Source: Ardenticatenaceae bacterium
GTDB lineage: Bacteria; Chloroflexota; Anaerolineae; Promineifilales; Promineifilaceae
Direction of reading: 5' to 3'
NCBI GenBank assembly: GCA_020634245.1
Contig: JACKCC010000006.1
Coordinates: forward strand, 62,001-126,000
Length of the DNA stretch: 64,000 bases
Within the stretch, counting starts at the first letter, position 1; the number at the start of each line of letters is the position of its first letter. The position numbers were made by a program, and so were the translations under genes. Shown one piece after another: positions 43,248 through 51,834 of this stretch. The notes beneath the pieces were generated by a model, which did not search any database, was not told the origin of the DNA, and saw only the letters and a list, made by a program, of their open reading frames with translations.

Positions 43248-43719
43248 CTTTAATTCCTCAGGTTGGTGGAGGGTTGTTTGTGGCGTGGCTGCCCAATGAA
43301 ACAACTGGTTCATGCGACGCTGCCAAAAATAACCCGGCTCCGGCATGACTTTTGCTTACAATAGGTTCGGTATATCGATATGGAGCGCAGACCGCTTTAT
43401 CCGCAGTGGGCGGGCAAGCTGCCCGCGCTCCCAAATTGCTTCGTTTGACTGAGTATACGCCAATTCCCCACAGTTGGCGATGGAAATGGATGACTGCCAG
43501 CCATTCGAAATATGAAATGATTCAGGGGAGGGGCGGGATGGTGCGGGCGTGATCCGGCCCAACAAACAATCTTGTCTCCGTACCGTCTTGCCCAGGGCTG
43601 CTGCCGCCAACCGCAGTGTCGTTGTTTACCGCGCCAGGCACAACCGGGTAAGTGGCGCGGCGGGGACGCCGGCCACAGCGCAGGAAGAAGACCTTGCCTT
43701 AGCGGGCGGAATAAATTAT
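43248..43719. other. Gene-free junction before the AT-rich island
   Basis: 472 bases. GC content falls abruptly near 43700. I see no gene, tRNA or clear direct repeat that would mark an integration site. Confidence 0.5.
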
Positions 43720-45054
43720 TTAAAGATAAACGTTCGAGTAAACAGTCTGTTTTCCCACGTTCAAATCAAAGTCATAATTTTCAAGAAAGTTAATATCCCA
43801 GATCTCTGGTTTTAGAGAAGTAGCTAGAGGGTATCCGGCTGGATCAATCCAAAGAATATTTTCACTATTTTCTACTGGTATAACTCGCCAAAGTTGATTT
43901 GGTGAGTTACTAAAATCTCTAAGTAACTTTACTGCAATTTGATAAGGTGGTGACACTAAAGAGGGCTGTATAGGAATATCATATCGACTTTCAGCCCATT
44001 GCTTAATTAATTTTGCATTGAGCTTTTCATCATTTGATATAAATCTTTGTGAATTGTAATAGCTTAATGCGGCTTTTTCAGCATCTGGTCGTGTTATCTC
44101 CATTCCTCTACTTAGTAAATAGGCTGCTACAGGTTCAAGTGTTCCCCAAACAATGAGTTCTTTTATCCAAAAAGCAGCCCAGGGCAGTCCTATAAGGGGC
44201 CAATCCTCAATAGTTGGCATCATTGTGGGGTGATCACTGAAACTTTCTTCAATTAGAAGTGCTATTATGCTGCCGAGTCCCCAATTAACTCGATAATGAA
44301 AGGTTTTTGATACATATGAGTGCCAATCTGATATTTGCTTATAGGTTGGTTTAACTTTAGCCGTGCTTGGTGCAAGCCACCAGCGCAAAACGTTTTCCCA
44401 TGACACTATAACTTTATCTTCCTGTGTTTTTCTATCTTTTCGTGTTTTATCTTTTGCTTTAAAGCGAGTAACTGAGCCAAGTATTCGTACAGTTTCTTGT
44501 ATATAAATCAAGCGTTGCTCTAATGACCAATTAGCATATTCCACCCCTGTTTGGAGATGTTCCCGTAATTCTTCGGATAGCTTGAGCAATTGATTACCAC
44601 TGCGTGGAGGGAGGCTGACCCGATAAAGTTTCCGCCTAAATTTTTGCTCAGGGTATATCTTTTCATGTAAAACACGACCACGTTTTACAAACAACTCCAT
44701 AAGTTGTGACTCACGTCGATTAGCATAATATGCGTAACTATTCTGCCATACACTTTTTAGCAGTTCTTCTATTTCATCTGAAGTTGGCGAGTTTCCGAGA
44801 ACTTGCTCCATTTCAACAATTGATGCAAGAACTATACTATCTAATGAATCAACTGCTTCTATAATTATCCGGTTTGTATCATCAAGTTTTCCTAGATCAT
44901 ATTCAATAGGGGCAACTTGCTCTAACCATTGAATAAAAGCATTTCTGTCGCTTGATTTTGTTAATGTTGTCCACTTTTCCTCTATTGCCGTTAATAATTC
45001 AGCTAAGGGGCTAGTAGCTCATCAAAAAAGTTTTGGTACGTAAACGATGACAAT

Positions 45055-45684
45055 TCACCGTTCATTAACCACAGGATATAAGCGCTTTAGTTTGTCTCTG
45101 GCATTGGGAATTGTGAAGCGCCAATCAATCTTGGCTCTGCGCTCATTGCGCTCAGTTTCCCAGGCACCGATCTCGTTTTTTAACGCTTCCGTGCTGCCAA
45201 TGCGGCGGTCTAAGCACTGTCCTGTCAAAACAGAAATTTCTACTTCGGCCATATTCAACCAACTGCTATGTTTAGGTGTGTGATGGAACTCCAACTTTCG
45301 CACCAACTCTCGGGCCTCTTCTGGCCGATATTTCTCATACAGCGAAGCTGGCGTGTGGGTGTTGAGATTGTCCAAAACAACCCGGACCTTTTGGGCTTCA
45401 GGCCAATAGTCTTCAATCATTTCATTCATGCAAACGGCGAAGTCTTGTTTGGTCCGCCGCGCAGTTACTTTTACCTGTCGCCAACCAGCCAGCGGTTCCA
45501 GAAACATGAACAGGTTGCAGGTTCCTTCGCGACGATATTCGTAGTCATAACGAACTGGTTTTCCCGACCGAAGCGGCAAAGGCTTTCGAGTTTCGCTGAC
45601 CAACTGATAAGGAATCTCATCAAAGCAAACTACTGGATAGGCAGCTTGGTAAGGTTCGGCATACAAATCCAAGATGTCTTCCAT
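45055..45684 (-). CDS. IS630 transposase, C-terminal (DDE) frame
   Basis: 209 residues from the internal ATG 45684, but the frame runs back to the A8 tract at 45755-45762, where a -1 shift would fuse it to the upstream frame. Catalytic Asp in PVVCFDEIP, second Asp in VRVVLDNLNTHTP and Glu in WLNMAEVEISVL form the DDE triad of the DDE_3 family. It probably works only as the fusion product of about 375 residues. Confidence 0.88.
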   Translation of the reverse strand: MEDILDLYAEPYQAAYPVVCFDEIPYQLVSETRKPLPLRSGKPVRYDYEYRREGTCNLFMFLEPLAGWRQVKVTARRTKQDFAVCMNEMIEDYWPEAQKVRVVLDNLNTHTPASLYEKYRPEEARELVRKLEFHHTPKHSSWLNMAEVEISVLTGQCLDRRIGSTEALKNEIGAWETERNERRAKIDWRFTIPNARDKLKRLYPVVNER

Positions 45685-46190
45685 CCGCCAGACGAATTCA
45701 GCCCCAATGACCGTCGGAATGCACCATTTTTGCCGTACCCAGGGCTTGAGGTCGTTTTTTTTAACACCAAGCGGATGGCTTCATATGAAAGGCTATCCAA
45801 ATGGGTTAGGGTCACCAACCGATCTGCCAAGAGCTGCAAAGTCCAGCGTTTACGACCATCAGGCGGTTGGCTTTGGGCTAGAGTTGTCAAGATGGTTTCA
45901 ACTTTATCATTGATCTTAGGTAGGCGTCCTGCACGCGAGCGTTCATTTAGCGCCAGAGTTAATCCTCCGGCCACATATCTGCGCCGGGTTCGAATCACTG
46001 TGTTTCGGCTCGTGTGTAAGGTAGTAATGATTTCTTCATCTTTCTTGCCCTGGTCAGCCAGTAACAAGATATTGGCTCGTTTGACTTTCCGTGCGCCCGG
46101 ACGTCCTTTCCGAGTCAGTTCAACTAATGTCTCCTTTTCGACCTGGGTCAGGTCGACGATGTACCTTTTGGCCATGAACATCTCCTTCAA
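45630..46190 (-). CDS. IS630 transposase, N-terminal frame
   Basis: 186 residues with helix-turn-helix domains: LTRKGRPGARKVKRANILLL, DEEIITTLHTSRNTVIRTRR and RYVAGGLTLALNERSRAGRL, the DNA-binding half of IS630 transposases. After LVLKK (A8 tract at 45755-45762) the sequence stops resembling the family, while the -1 frame resumes with NDLKPWVRQKW. Start could also be the ATG at 46175. Confidence 0.85.
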   Translation of the reverse strand: MKEMFMAKRYIVDLTQVEKETLVELTRKGRPGARKVKRANILLLADQGKKDEEIITTLHTSRNTVIRTRRRYVAGGLTLALNERSRAGRLPKINDKVETILTTLAQSQPPDGRKRWTLQLLADRLVTLTHLDSLSYEAIRLVLKKTTSSPGYGKNGAFRRSLGLNSSGGWKTSWICMPNLTKLPIQ

Positions 46191-47630
46191 CGGTATGTGT
46201 TTCTGGAAGATATTCTACGTGCCAAAACTTTTTTGACGAAGTACTAGTAGCTTTCAACATATCCTTTTTCTTGTCACGAATTTGAGTTATTAAATCAAAA
46301 TATCTTTTACGAACTTTATTCACTTGACGTATTACCTGCCCTGAATCTCCATGAGCTTTTTCTGGCAATAAAACTAGACTCCTGCCCTCTGTACCAAAGC
46401 CTGGTCTTCCTGCCCTTCCAATTAGATTGTTGAACTCACGAATTCCGACAGTTTGTTCTGTATTATCTTGATATCTCCGAAGTGTAGGTATAAGGATGGT
46501 CCCAAATGGTAAATTCACGCCTTCTGATAAGGTGGATGTCGCCAAAACTAAACTAGCGATTTTTTCTTGAATGCATTGCACAAGCAACCTCGCAAGTAAA
46601 CCAGGCATTTTACCATGATGAACAATGATTCCTTTTTGTAGCAACCTGTATTCACGGGAATCTTTTGTAAAATAATCAGCACACGATTTTAAACATTGTT
46701 GCCAAATACTTATTTTTTGTGGCGCTGTTGGTTCTGTAAAGAATTTTGGTAATGTCACAGTTTGCCATGTTGATTCTAATAATCTTAAAAAGTCCTCTGC
46801 AAACCCACCAATGTTTTGAGAAACCGATATCAGGACACTTCGAAGGTTCCCGTCGGAGTCGGGAGATGCCAACTGCATCGCTGCCCACAGTAGATGAGGA
46901 CGTATTCTGATTTCAGCACTTTTATTTAACCATTGAGGGGCAGGAGGATGCGGAGGGAATGGGTTTAAAATAAATGGTGAGCTACTCTTGCCACCATCTT
47001 GAAACTGTAAACTTTCACCATCTAGTAAATCAAAATATATTTCAAACTTTCTATTGGGAAGACATTCAAGCCTTCCAACCAATTGCCGTGTACTCCGATA
47101 CGTTGTCTCAGTAGGCTTGGTATTTGAAATTCCTGAAGCCCAACTTGCTAAAGCATCTTCAAGACCAGATGCAACTGCCGATAAGGCAAGTACTTGTCGG
47201 TTATTTTCATGTAGCTGTCGTAATAGTCGACTCCCTAGAACTTCAAGTCGCAAAGGACGGCTTTCTGCCTGATACAAGTTTTGCCAGTTGTCATCAAATT
47301 GAACGGAATGAGCCTCATCAATTATTACAAGTGAAACTCTATTTAAAAACATCGGGCCAAGAAAGCGAATCAATGCTTCTGCTTTCTCATAGGTACAAAT
47401 TAAAACGGTTTTTTCATTTGATGACAGCCAGGCATCAGTTGGCCCCCAGTCTGTTCCACCATAAAGGCTGCTAACAACAATTTGCACCCCTAAACGATTT
47501 ACAATTTTTGCTATATGAGCCTCTACCTCTGAAGCTAGTGCTTTTGAGGGAACAAGGTAAATAATCATATTGTTTGGATAGAGAGCCGTGGCCTCATTTT
47601 TACCATTTTCGTTTTTCGATAGTCTCCCCG

Positions 47631-48266
47631 TTAAGTGTTGTTAACGATGGGGACTGGGATGTTTGAAAATAGTTCTTTAACAGTCCAAATATGCTCAGTC
47701 AAAGCAGAGGCCATGGCCGGTGTTCGCGGTAACCAACGGCGGCCTTGGGCAACGACCTCCTGACGCAGTGTTTTGTGTGGCCGTACCAGATTGTAGTAGG
47801 CATCTTCCAGCGTTGCTGCCGCCTGATGCATCGCGATGGTTTTGGAAAAGGCCAATGTTTTCCGGGTTAAGCGGCTGTTGAAATGACGACTGGTTAAGTT
47901 GGAGCGCTCAATATAACTGGTGCTCTTGCCTAACAAGGCCAGCACTTCCGTTTCATCACCGTAAATGACCCGTAATTCAGTCCCTATGACCCGACCGTTT
48001 TCCCGTTGCTTGACCATTTGCAGATATTGCCAATCCTCGCCTGGCTGCTTAAGCGTTGGTGGGCGACCACGCCCTGAATAGGGCGGCACTTGACCGTACA
48101 CTTCAACCATCGCTTCCCGGATGCCGCCCCAACCATCGGAGATAGTCGGTGGCGGCTTGTCAGGATGACCCCGCTGCTTGAGCATTGTGAATACAATCTG
48201 CGACGCTTCCGTTTCGGTCTTGGCAATGCCGCTGGCGACGCGGAGCCGGGTATCACTGTCAATCAT
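47631..48266 (-). CDS. IS1-like transposase, InsB-type catalytic frame
   Basis: 211 residues. It opens with MIDSDTRLRVASGIAKTETE, holding a catalytic Asp, then VEVYGQVPPYSGRGRPPTLK, VIYGDETEVLALLGKSTSYI and ERSNLTSRHFNSRLTRKTLA, where Glu and Arg are IS1-family landmarks, and ends near YYNLVRPHKTLR. The frame continues upstream to the A7 tract at 48312-48318, so the active protein is probably a -1 frameshift fusion with the upstream frame. Confidence 0.85.
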   Translation of the reverse strand: MIDSDTRLRVASGIAKTETEASQIVFTMLKQRGHPDKPPPTISDGWGGIREAMVEVYGQVPPYSGRGRPPTLKQPGEDWQYLQMVKQRENGRVIGTELRVIYGDETEVLALLGKSTSYIERSNLTSRHFNSRLTRKTLAFSKTIAMHQAAATLEDAYYNLVRPHKTLRQEVVAQGRRWLPRTPAMASALTEHIWTVKELFSNIPVPIVNNT

Positions 48267-48733
48267 GGTCGCTCGCCAGAACTGCCCTTGTTCTTCTGTC
48301 TCGGGATAGCCTTTTTTTCACCTTTGTGCGCCACGTAACTCCACATCGCATCCAGTTGACCCCGTTCCAGTTGGTAGTTGGCCAACAAAACGGATTCGAT
48401 TTCAGCGACATGAGTTGCTGCATCTTTGAGCCACGCCAGAATGGTGTCTTCTTTATGGCCTTGAACGCGAGCCAGAGTGCTGATCCGAACACCTTCGGCT
48501 AGGAAGGCCAGGGTTTCCAAGATTTCTTCGGAATCTGTCCGCCGCCGGTAGAAGGGCGTTCCTTTCGTAGCCGTAAATGTCTGACCACAAGTCCGGCATT
48601 GGAAGCGCTGTATGCCGGTTGCCGTGAAACCATGTTTTTTAATGTTCTGTTTTGACTGTTTTTTCTGAAGCTTACCATAATCCGGGCAGGCTTCATTTGG
48701 ACAAAAATCGCCAACATTGGCTAATTGATTCAT
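48263..48733 (-). CDS. IS1-like transposase, InsA-type zinc-ribbon/HTH frame
   Basis: 156 residues. A zinc ribbon uses CPNEACPDYGK and RFQCRTCGQTFTATKGTPFY; a helix-turn-helix follows (LAEGVRISTLARVQGHKEDT, ILAWLK). QLDAMWSYVAHKGEKK carries the first catalytic Asp. Beyond the A7 tract (48312-48318) the frame ends in unrelated residues; the -1 frame gives GYPETEEQGQFWRATMIDSD. Confidence 0.85.
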   Translation of the reverse strand: MNQLANVGDFCPNEACPDYGKLQKKQSKQNIKKHGFTATGIQRFQCRTCGQTFTATKGTPFYRRRTDSEEILETLAFLAEGVRISTLARVQGHKEDTILAWLKDAATHVAEIESVLLANYQLERGQLDAMWSYVAHKGEKKAIPRQKNKGSSGERP

Positions 48734-49783
48734 TGACCCCTCTCCTGTTTGGTGTTAATTGGGTTATTTTACCCGGCAACACCCAAGAGGGGGACCATCC
48801 GTTTTTCTTTCTAAAAAGACTTTGCAATATTGCAACTTCTGCAACTATTGTTTTTCCGGAACCTGTAGGAGTACAAAGAGCAAATGAGTTTTGGCTTTTT
48901 ACCTCATTGATACCTCGAATTTGAGAAGGCCAAGCCAGTGCTTTTGAATTTTGGTAAGCCTGTCGTAAATACCGCTCAATCGTTTGATTACCTTCATCAT
49001 CTACATTCTCAATCACTTCAGAGAGAATTGATCTCATTGATGTTTGTACATACACGCTGACAACTTCAGCACACAGTTTTGCCAAAAGCCATGAGTATGG
49101 ATCTTTTCCATGTAACATTACTTTTGCTATTGCATTAAGTTTTTTGATTGCATTTTCTAAACGTGATTTATCCCCCCATCTAAATGTAGTACATAAAATT
49201 CCTAAAGCTCTAATTGTTTCATCGGTTATCCATTCCTGAAGTTGCTTATTAGAAGTGGCATTATCTTCCCATGTTATACGATCATTTGATTGATTGCTTT
49301 CTTGTAATCGTAGCTCCCAGTACCGCCTAATTTCATTAAACAAACTTCGAAAATCTGCCCTTAACAGAAAATACAAAATTCGAGACGGTTCATTAAACAA
49401 AGTTGTTTGATTTAGTAATCCCAAAGCACGTGCTGGATAACCAGCAATTTGATAAGATGCACTCGCCAAAAGTTGAATTGATAGTTCTTCAGGATTCAAT
49501 TCTGAGTGAGAAAGCCATTCCAAGAGTTCCCCTGCGCGGCGTAGCCCATTCTGCCAATTTTCGCCTTTGGTATCCCTTTCCATGAAGGCTATTGCAATCA
49601 AGCGCATAGCATCATGCAAACGATCATACGCTTCACTATATCGCCATCCTGCCAAACCGGCTTGTCCAGCATTAAGCCGAGTATGTTGACTATATAACTT
49701 TGCAAACGCCGGAGAAAGTCCTTTTTCCGCTAAATCTTCGCGAATAATTTTAGCTAAATGAAGAACTTCAGATTCTTTCATGA

Positions 49784-50668
49784 TTATTTGCTCGGGACAT
49801 CATATATAGTTTGAACCAATTCTTTTATTTCTTTAAGATGTACTTCTACTGCTTCTAGTTTTCGTTTTGCTGTATATTGGTCATGAGGTTTTTCCGGGGA
49901 AATATGGGAGAGATTTCGGACTGGGGACTTGCCACAAATATATGCCACCAAGTCTACTCTCTCATAATTTTCATTAACATTACGGTGATAAAGTTCTCTG
50001 AGTGCATTTTCCCAATTTTTAGAATCTTCATCCTCATAATCTCTCAATATCTCAATTAAATTCATTAAATCTACAGGTTTAGGGTTAGCGCTACTTGCCT
50101 TTTTATGAACATCAGAAATAAGACGTGAGTCGTGGTTTCTAGTACATTTGGCTTCACAAACAAGTGCTCGTGTTATTTTCCCCTCTTTATTTTTTAGAAA
50201 TGCTAACATATCATCACCTGTACGGCCTGGGATTCTTTTAGGTAATTTGCCAGTCTGTCGCCAGTTTTCAAGTGTAGAAAATGCAACATTATGAAATCTG
50301 AAGGGATAAGCCGGAACTTCCCAGCTATTTTCGCCAAAGTGATCATAATTCTCAGCAATTACACCAGCGAATATTTCACCAAAATAACCTTGCAAAGTGA
50401 CAATATCTAACATTTCTGGATAACCAATAGTTGGATCCTTCATTTTTGTCTCTAGTGGATCTAAAGAAAACTCGGCAACACGGCGTAATTTACGCTTGGC
50501 GTCTTCGTGAGCTTTTTGAATAATATTTTTTAGCTCATCAATGACTTTGTCATTACGACATTCATGGTTTTCTTTCAGAAGTCGGAAAATATAATGGCTG
50601 GGATTGGTACTTAAAGGTATATCACATGGAGTTTCTAACCAGTCTTGCAGATATTGGGGCTTTTTCAT
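49784..50668 (-). CDS. HamA-like (DUF1837-type) PD-(D/E)xK nuclease
   Basis: 294 residues. GYFGEIFAGVIAE with Glu98, then PGRTGDDMLAFL with Asp152/153 and ALVCEAKCTRNHDSRL with Glu172-x-Lys174, fit a PD-(D/E)xK nuclease and the HamA/DUF1837 pattern. The N-terminal part is helical and the C-terminus basic. In Hachiman systems HamA pairs with HamB helicase and cuts DNA when HamB meets damaged or phage DNA. Here the gene is intact and is followed after 2 bases by the helicase, which is broken. Base composition is much more AT-rich than the surrounding genes. Family assignment is by motif pattern; another nuclease-helicase system is possible. Confidence 0.65.
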   Translation of the reverse strand: MKKPQYLQDWLETPCDIPLSTNPSHYIFRLLKENHECRNDKVIDELKNIIQKAHEDAKRKLRRVAEFSLDPLETKMKDPTIGYPEMLDIVTLQGYFGEIFAGVIAENYDHFGENSWEVPAYPFRFHNVAFSTLENWRQTGKLPKRIPGRTGDDMLAFLKNKEGKITRALVCEAKCTRNHDSRLISDVHKKASSANPKPVDLMNLIEILRDYEDEDSKNWENALRELYHRNVNENYERVDLVAYICGKSPVRNLSHISPEKPHDQYTAKRKLEAVEVHLKEIKELVQTIYDVPSK

Positions 50669-50792
50669 GACTTAAAGTTTTTATTCGAGCACGGTAGTTC
50701 TTATTTTGTTATCACAGAAAAAGGATAAAAATAGTTTTTTTCATCCTATACCTTATTGCGTATATGAAGGAATCTTTGTTTCTCCCCGATAA

Positions 50793-50862
50793 AGATGAAC
50801 ATTAATCCTAAAGAAATACTGAACATTTTCAAAAAGATGAAGAACATTTCAAAAAAGATGAG
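50793..50862. repeat. GAACATT direct repeats before the HamA-like gene
   Basis: Two adjacent 21-base copies starting GAACATTTTCAAAAAGATG and GAACATTTCAAAAAAGATG at 50821 and 50842, plus a weaker copy GATGAACATTAATCC at 50793. They lie 125-180 bases before the start of the HamA-like gene and could be an operator. Confidence 0.6.
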
Positions 50863-50895
50863 CATCTCCCGGCAAATAGATGCTCATCTTTTTTT
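50851..50895 (-). terminator. Strong terminator after the HU-like gene
   Basis: AAAAAAGATGAGCATCT at 50851-50867 and its complement AGATGCTCATCTTTTTT at 50878-50894, 10-base loop. A T-run follows on either strand, so it may end transcription both ways. It terminates the HU-like gene, which reads towards it. Confidence 0.85.
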
Positions 50896-50903
50896 AACTC
50901 TTG

Positions 50904-51284
50904 CTACATCTTTTCAAACGCCGCCCGGTTCATGGCATCCTTGAACTCTTTTCCCGGCGTAAAACGGACGTTGACGCTCTTGATATTGTGGGCCTTCACT
51001 TCTTCCGGCGTATCCGACCCCTCGGCTTTCACACTGAGGCGGAAGGTGCCAAAGTCGCCCAGGTCGACAATATTGCCCTCCATCAGTTCCTGCGGAATCA
51101 ATTCCAACAGGATTTCCATCGCGGCGGCCAGGTCGGCGGCGCTCAGCGTGGACATCCCGGTCCCTTTGCGGGCCAGGCCGCGCTGGGTGGTACGGCCGCT
51201 GCTCTTGACCACCGGGTAATAGCGTTTGGGCGCTTCCGGGTCGCGCGGGTTAATGCGCGGCATCACGTTATATTTAATCGTCAT
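50904..51284 (-). CDS. HU-like DNA-binding protein
   Basis: 126 residues from ATG 51284 (AAGGAGA upstream). MTIKYNVMPRINPRDPEAPK, RYYPVVKSSGRTTQRGLARK, GNIVDLGDFGTFRLSVKAEG and NVRFTPGKEFKDAM match the histone-like family TIGR01201, best known in Bacteroidetes, with an N-terminal extension before the HU fold. It bends and compacts DNA. Consensus promoter at 51458-51486, long leader. It lies at the border of the AT-rich island but its own composition is like the chromosome. Confidence 0.88.
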   Translation of the reverse strand: MTIKYNVMPRINPRDPEAPKRYYPVVKSSGRTTQRGLARKGTGMSTLSAADLAAAMEILLELIPQELMEGNIVDLGDFGTFRLSVKAEGSDTPEEVKAHNIKSVNVRFTPGKEFKDAMNRAAFEKM

Positions 51285-51457
51285 AATAAACTCTCCTTGT
51301 GTATGGGGTGAATGGCGGCGCGCAGAAACACATACGAGTCCGAAGGACACGCACCCCCTCTGAACGCCAGGGTTAATAGAATCGGCCGCCGGTCTGGGGC
51401 TGAACGTGAATAACTGACACAAACCGGTGCGACCTGCCGGCAAATGAACATAAAGAG

Positions 51458-51486
51458 AATTTACAAAATCCGGGGCGGTTTGTCAA
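51458..51486 (-). promoter_or_regulatory. Sigma70 promoter of the HU-like gene
   Basis: On the minus strand TTGACA (51486-51481) and TAAATT (51463-51458) with 17-base spacing. A leader of about 165 bases precedes the HU-like ATG; no gene is visible in it. Confidence 0.75.
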
Positions 51487-51509
51487 CTATTTTTGGGGTA
51501 TTCGTGTGT

Positions 51510-51769
51510 AGTGCCAGGCAAAGGGCAGAATGGCCTGGCTTACGTAAGACCTGCCGCCCTTTGCCGGGCACTGCCTGCTCTTCCCTCAACCTCTTTTATT
51601 GACGTAGGGGCAGTGCCTTGTGCCTGCCCTGGGCGATCTAGTGCCAGGCAAAGGGCAGAACGACCTGGCTTGCGTAAGACCTGCCGCCCTTTGCCGGGCA
51701 CTGCCTGCTCTCCCCTCGACCTCTTTTATTGACGTAGGGGCAGTGCCTTGTGCCTGCCCTGGGCGGCCA
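51510..51769. repeat. 130-bp tandem duplication holding two repeat families
   Basis: Units 51510-51639 and 51640-51769 are nearly identical. Each has a GTGCCAGGCAAAGGGCAG... palindrome (inverse CCGCCCTTTGCCGGGCAC) followed by CCTCTTTTATTGACGTAGGG and GCAGTGCCTTGTGCCTGCCC of the GTAGGGGC family. The 550-base gap between the HU-like gene and the methyltransferase holds this and the HU leader. Confidence 0.9.
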
Positions 51770-51812
51770 TGAGTTCTGGGCGGCCACAAGGGCGCGCCCC
51801 TACAAACGCTAT
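51740..51812. repeat. GTAGGGGC palindrome copy
   Basis: GTAGGGGCAGTGCCTTGTGC and CCTGCCCTGGGCGGCC are matched by the inverse GGGCGGCCACAAGGGCGCGC and CCCTAC at 51808. Confidence 0.7.
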
Positions 51813-51834
51813 AACTGCACCGGTCTAAAGATCG

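Larger units (their letters stand above)
45014..46244 (-). mobile_element. IS630-family insertion sequence
   Basis: About 1231 bases. Inverted ends GTAGCTCATCAAAAAAG and (reverse complement of the right end) GTACTTCGTCAAAAAAG continue TTTTGG, matching 23 of 27 bases. It sits in CTAG with the central TA repeated, the usual IS630 target. A 9-base direct repeat CTAGTAGCT at 45011-45019 and 46244-46252 also exists, so boundaries can be set in more than one way. Removing it restores the helicase frame (KATSPLAELL). Confidence 0.85.
47618..48799 (-). mobile_element. IS1-like insertion sequence with 8-bp target duplication
   Basis: 1182 bases. The target duplication CGTTTTTC is at 47610-47617 and 48800-48807. 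Ends GATAGTCTCCCCGTTAAGTG and (reverse complement) GATGGTCCCCCTCTTGGGTG form an imperfect inverted repeat of about 23 bases. It carries two overlapping frames as in IS1. Excision of element plus one target copy restores the helicase reading SLFRKKNENGKNEATALYP. Confidence 0.9.
43720..49781 (-). pseudogene. HamB-like SF2 helicase gene split by two insertion sequences
   Basis: Parts at 48808-49781, 46247-47617 and 43720-45013 join to one frame. After removing the IS1-like element with one 8-base copy of its target (1190 bases) and the IS630-like element with its target bases (1233 bases), 3639 bases remain, exactly 1213 codons. The first part has about 300 residues of helical sequence, then Walker A FALCTPTGSGKTIVAEVAI. 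The second has LVPSKALASEVE, the DEAH box VSLVIIDEAHSVQ, LATSTLSEGVNLPFGTIL and GRAGRPGFGTEGRSLVLLPE (motif VI), a Ski2-like pattern. The third is helical and basic. It begins 2 bases after the HamA-like gene. In its present form no full helicase can be made. Confidence 0.85.

Noticed and set aside
45958..45982. tRNA-like GGGTTCGAATC
   Set aside because: It is inside the IS630 transposase gene and no acceptor or anticodon arms fit around it.
45011..46252. 9-bp target duplication for the IS630-like element
   Set aside because: CTAGTAGCT is present at both ends, but IS630 elements duplicate TA in CTAG, and that reading gives flush inverted ends. I kept it as an alternative.
43700..50900. Prophage or integrative element
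   Set aside because: No integrase, phage structural genes, tRNA or flanking direct repeat were found; only low GC and two insertion sequences.
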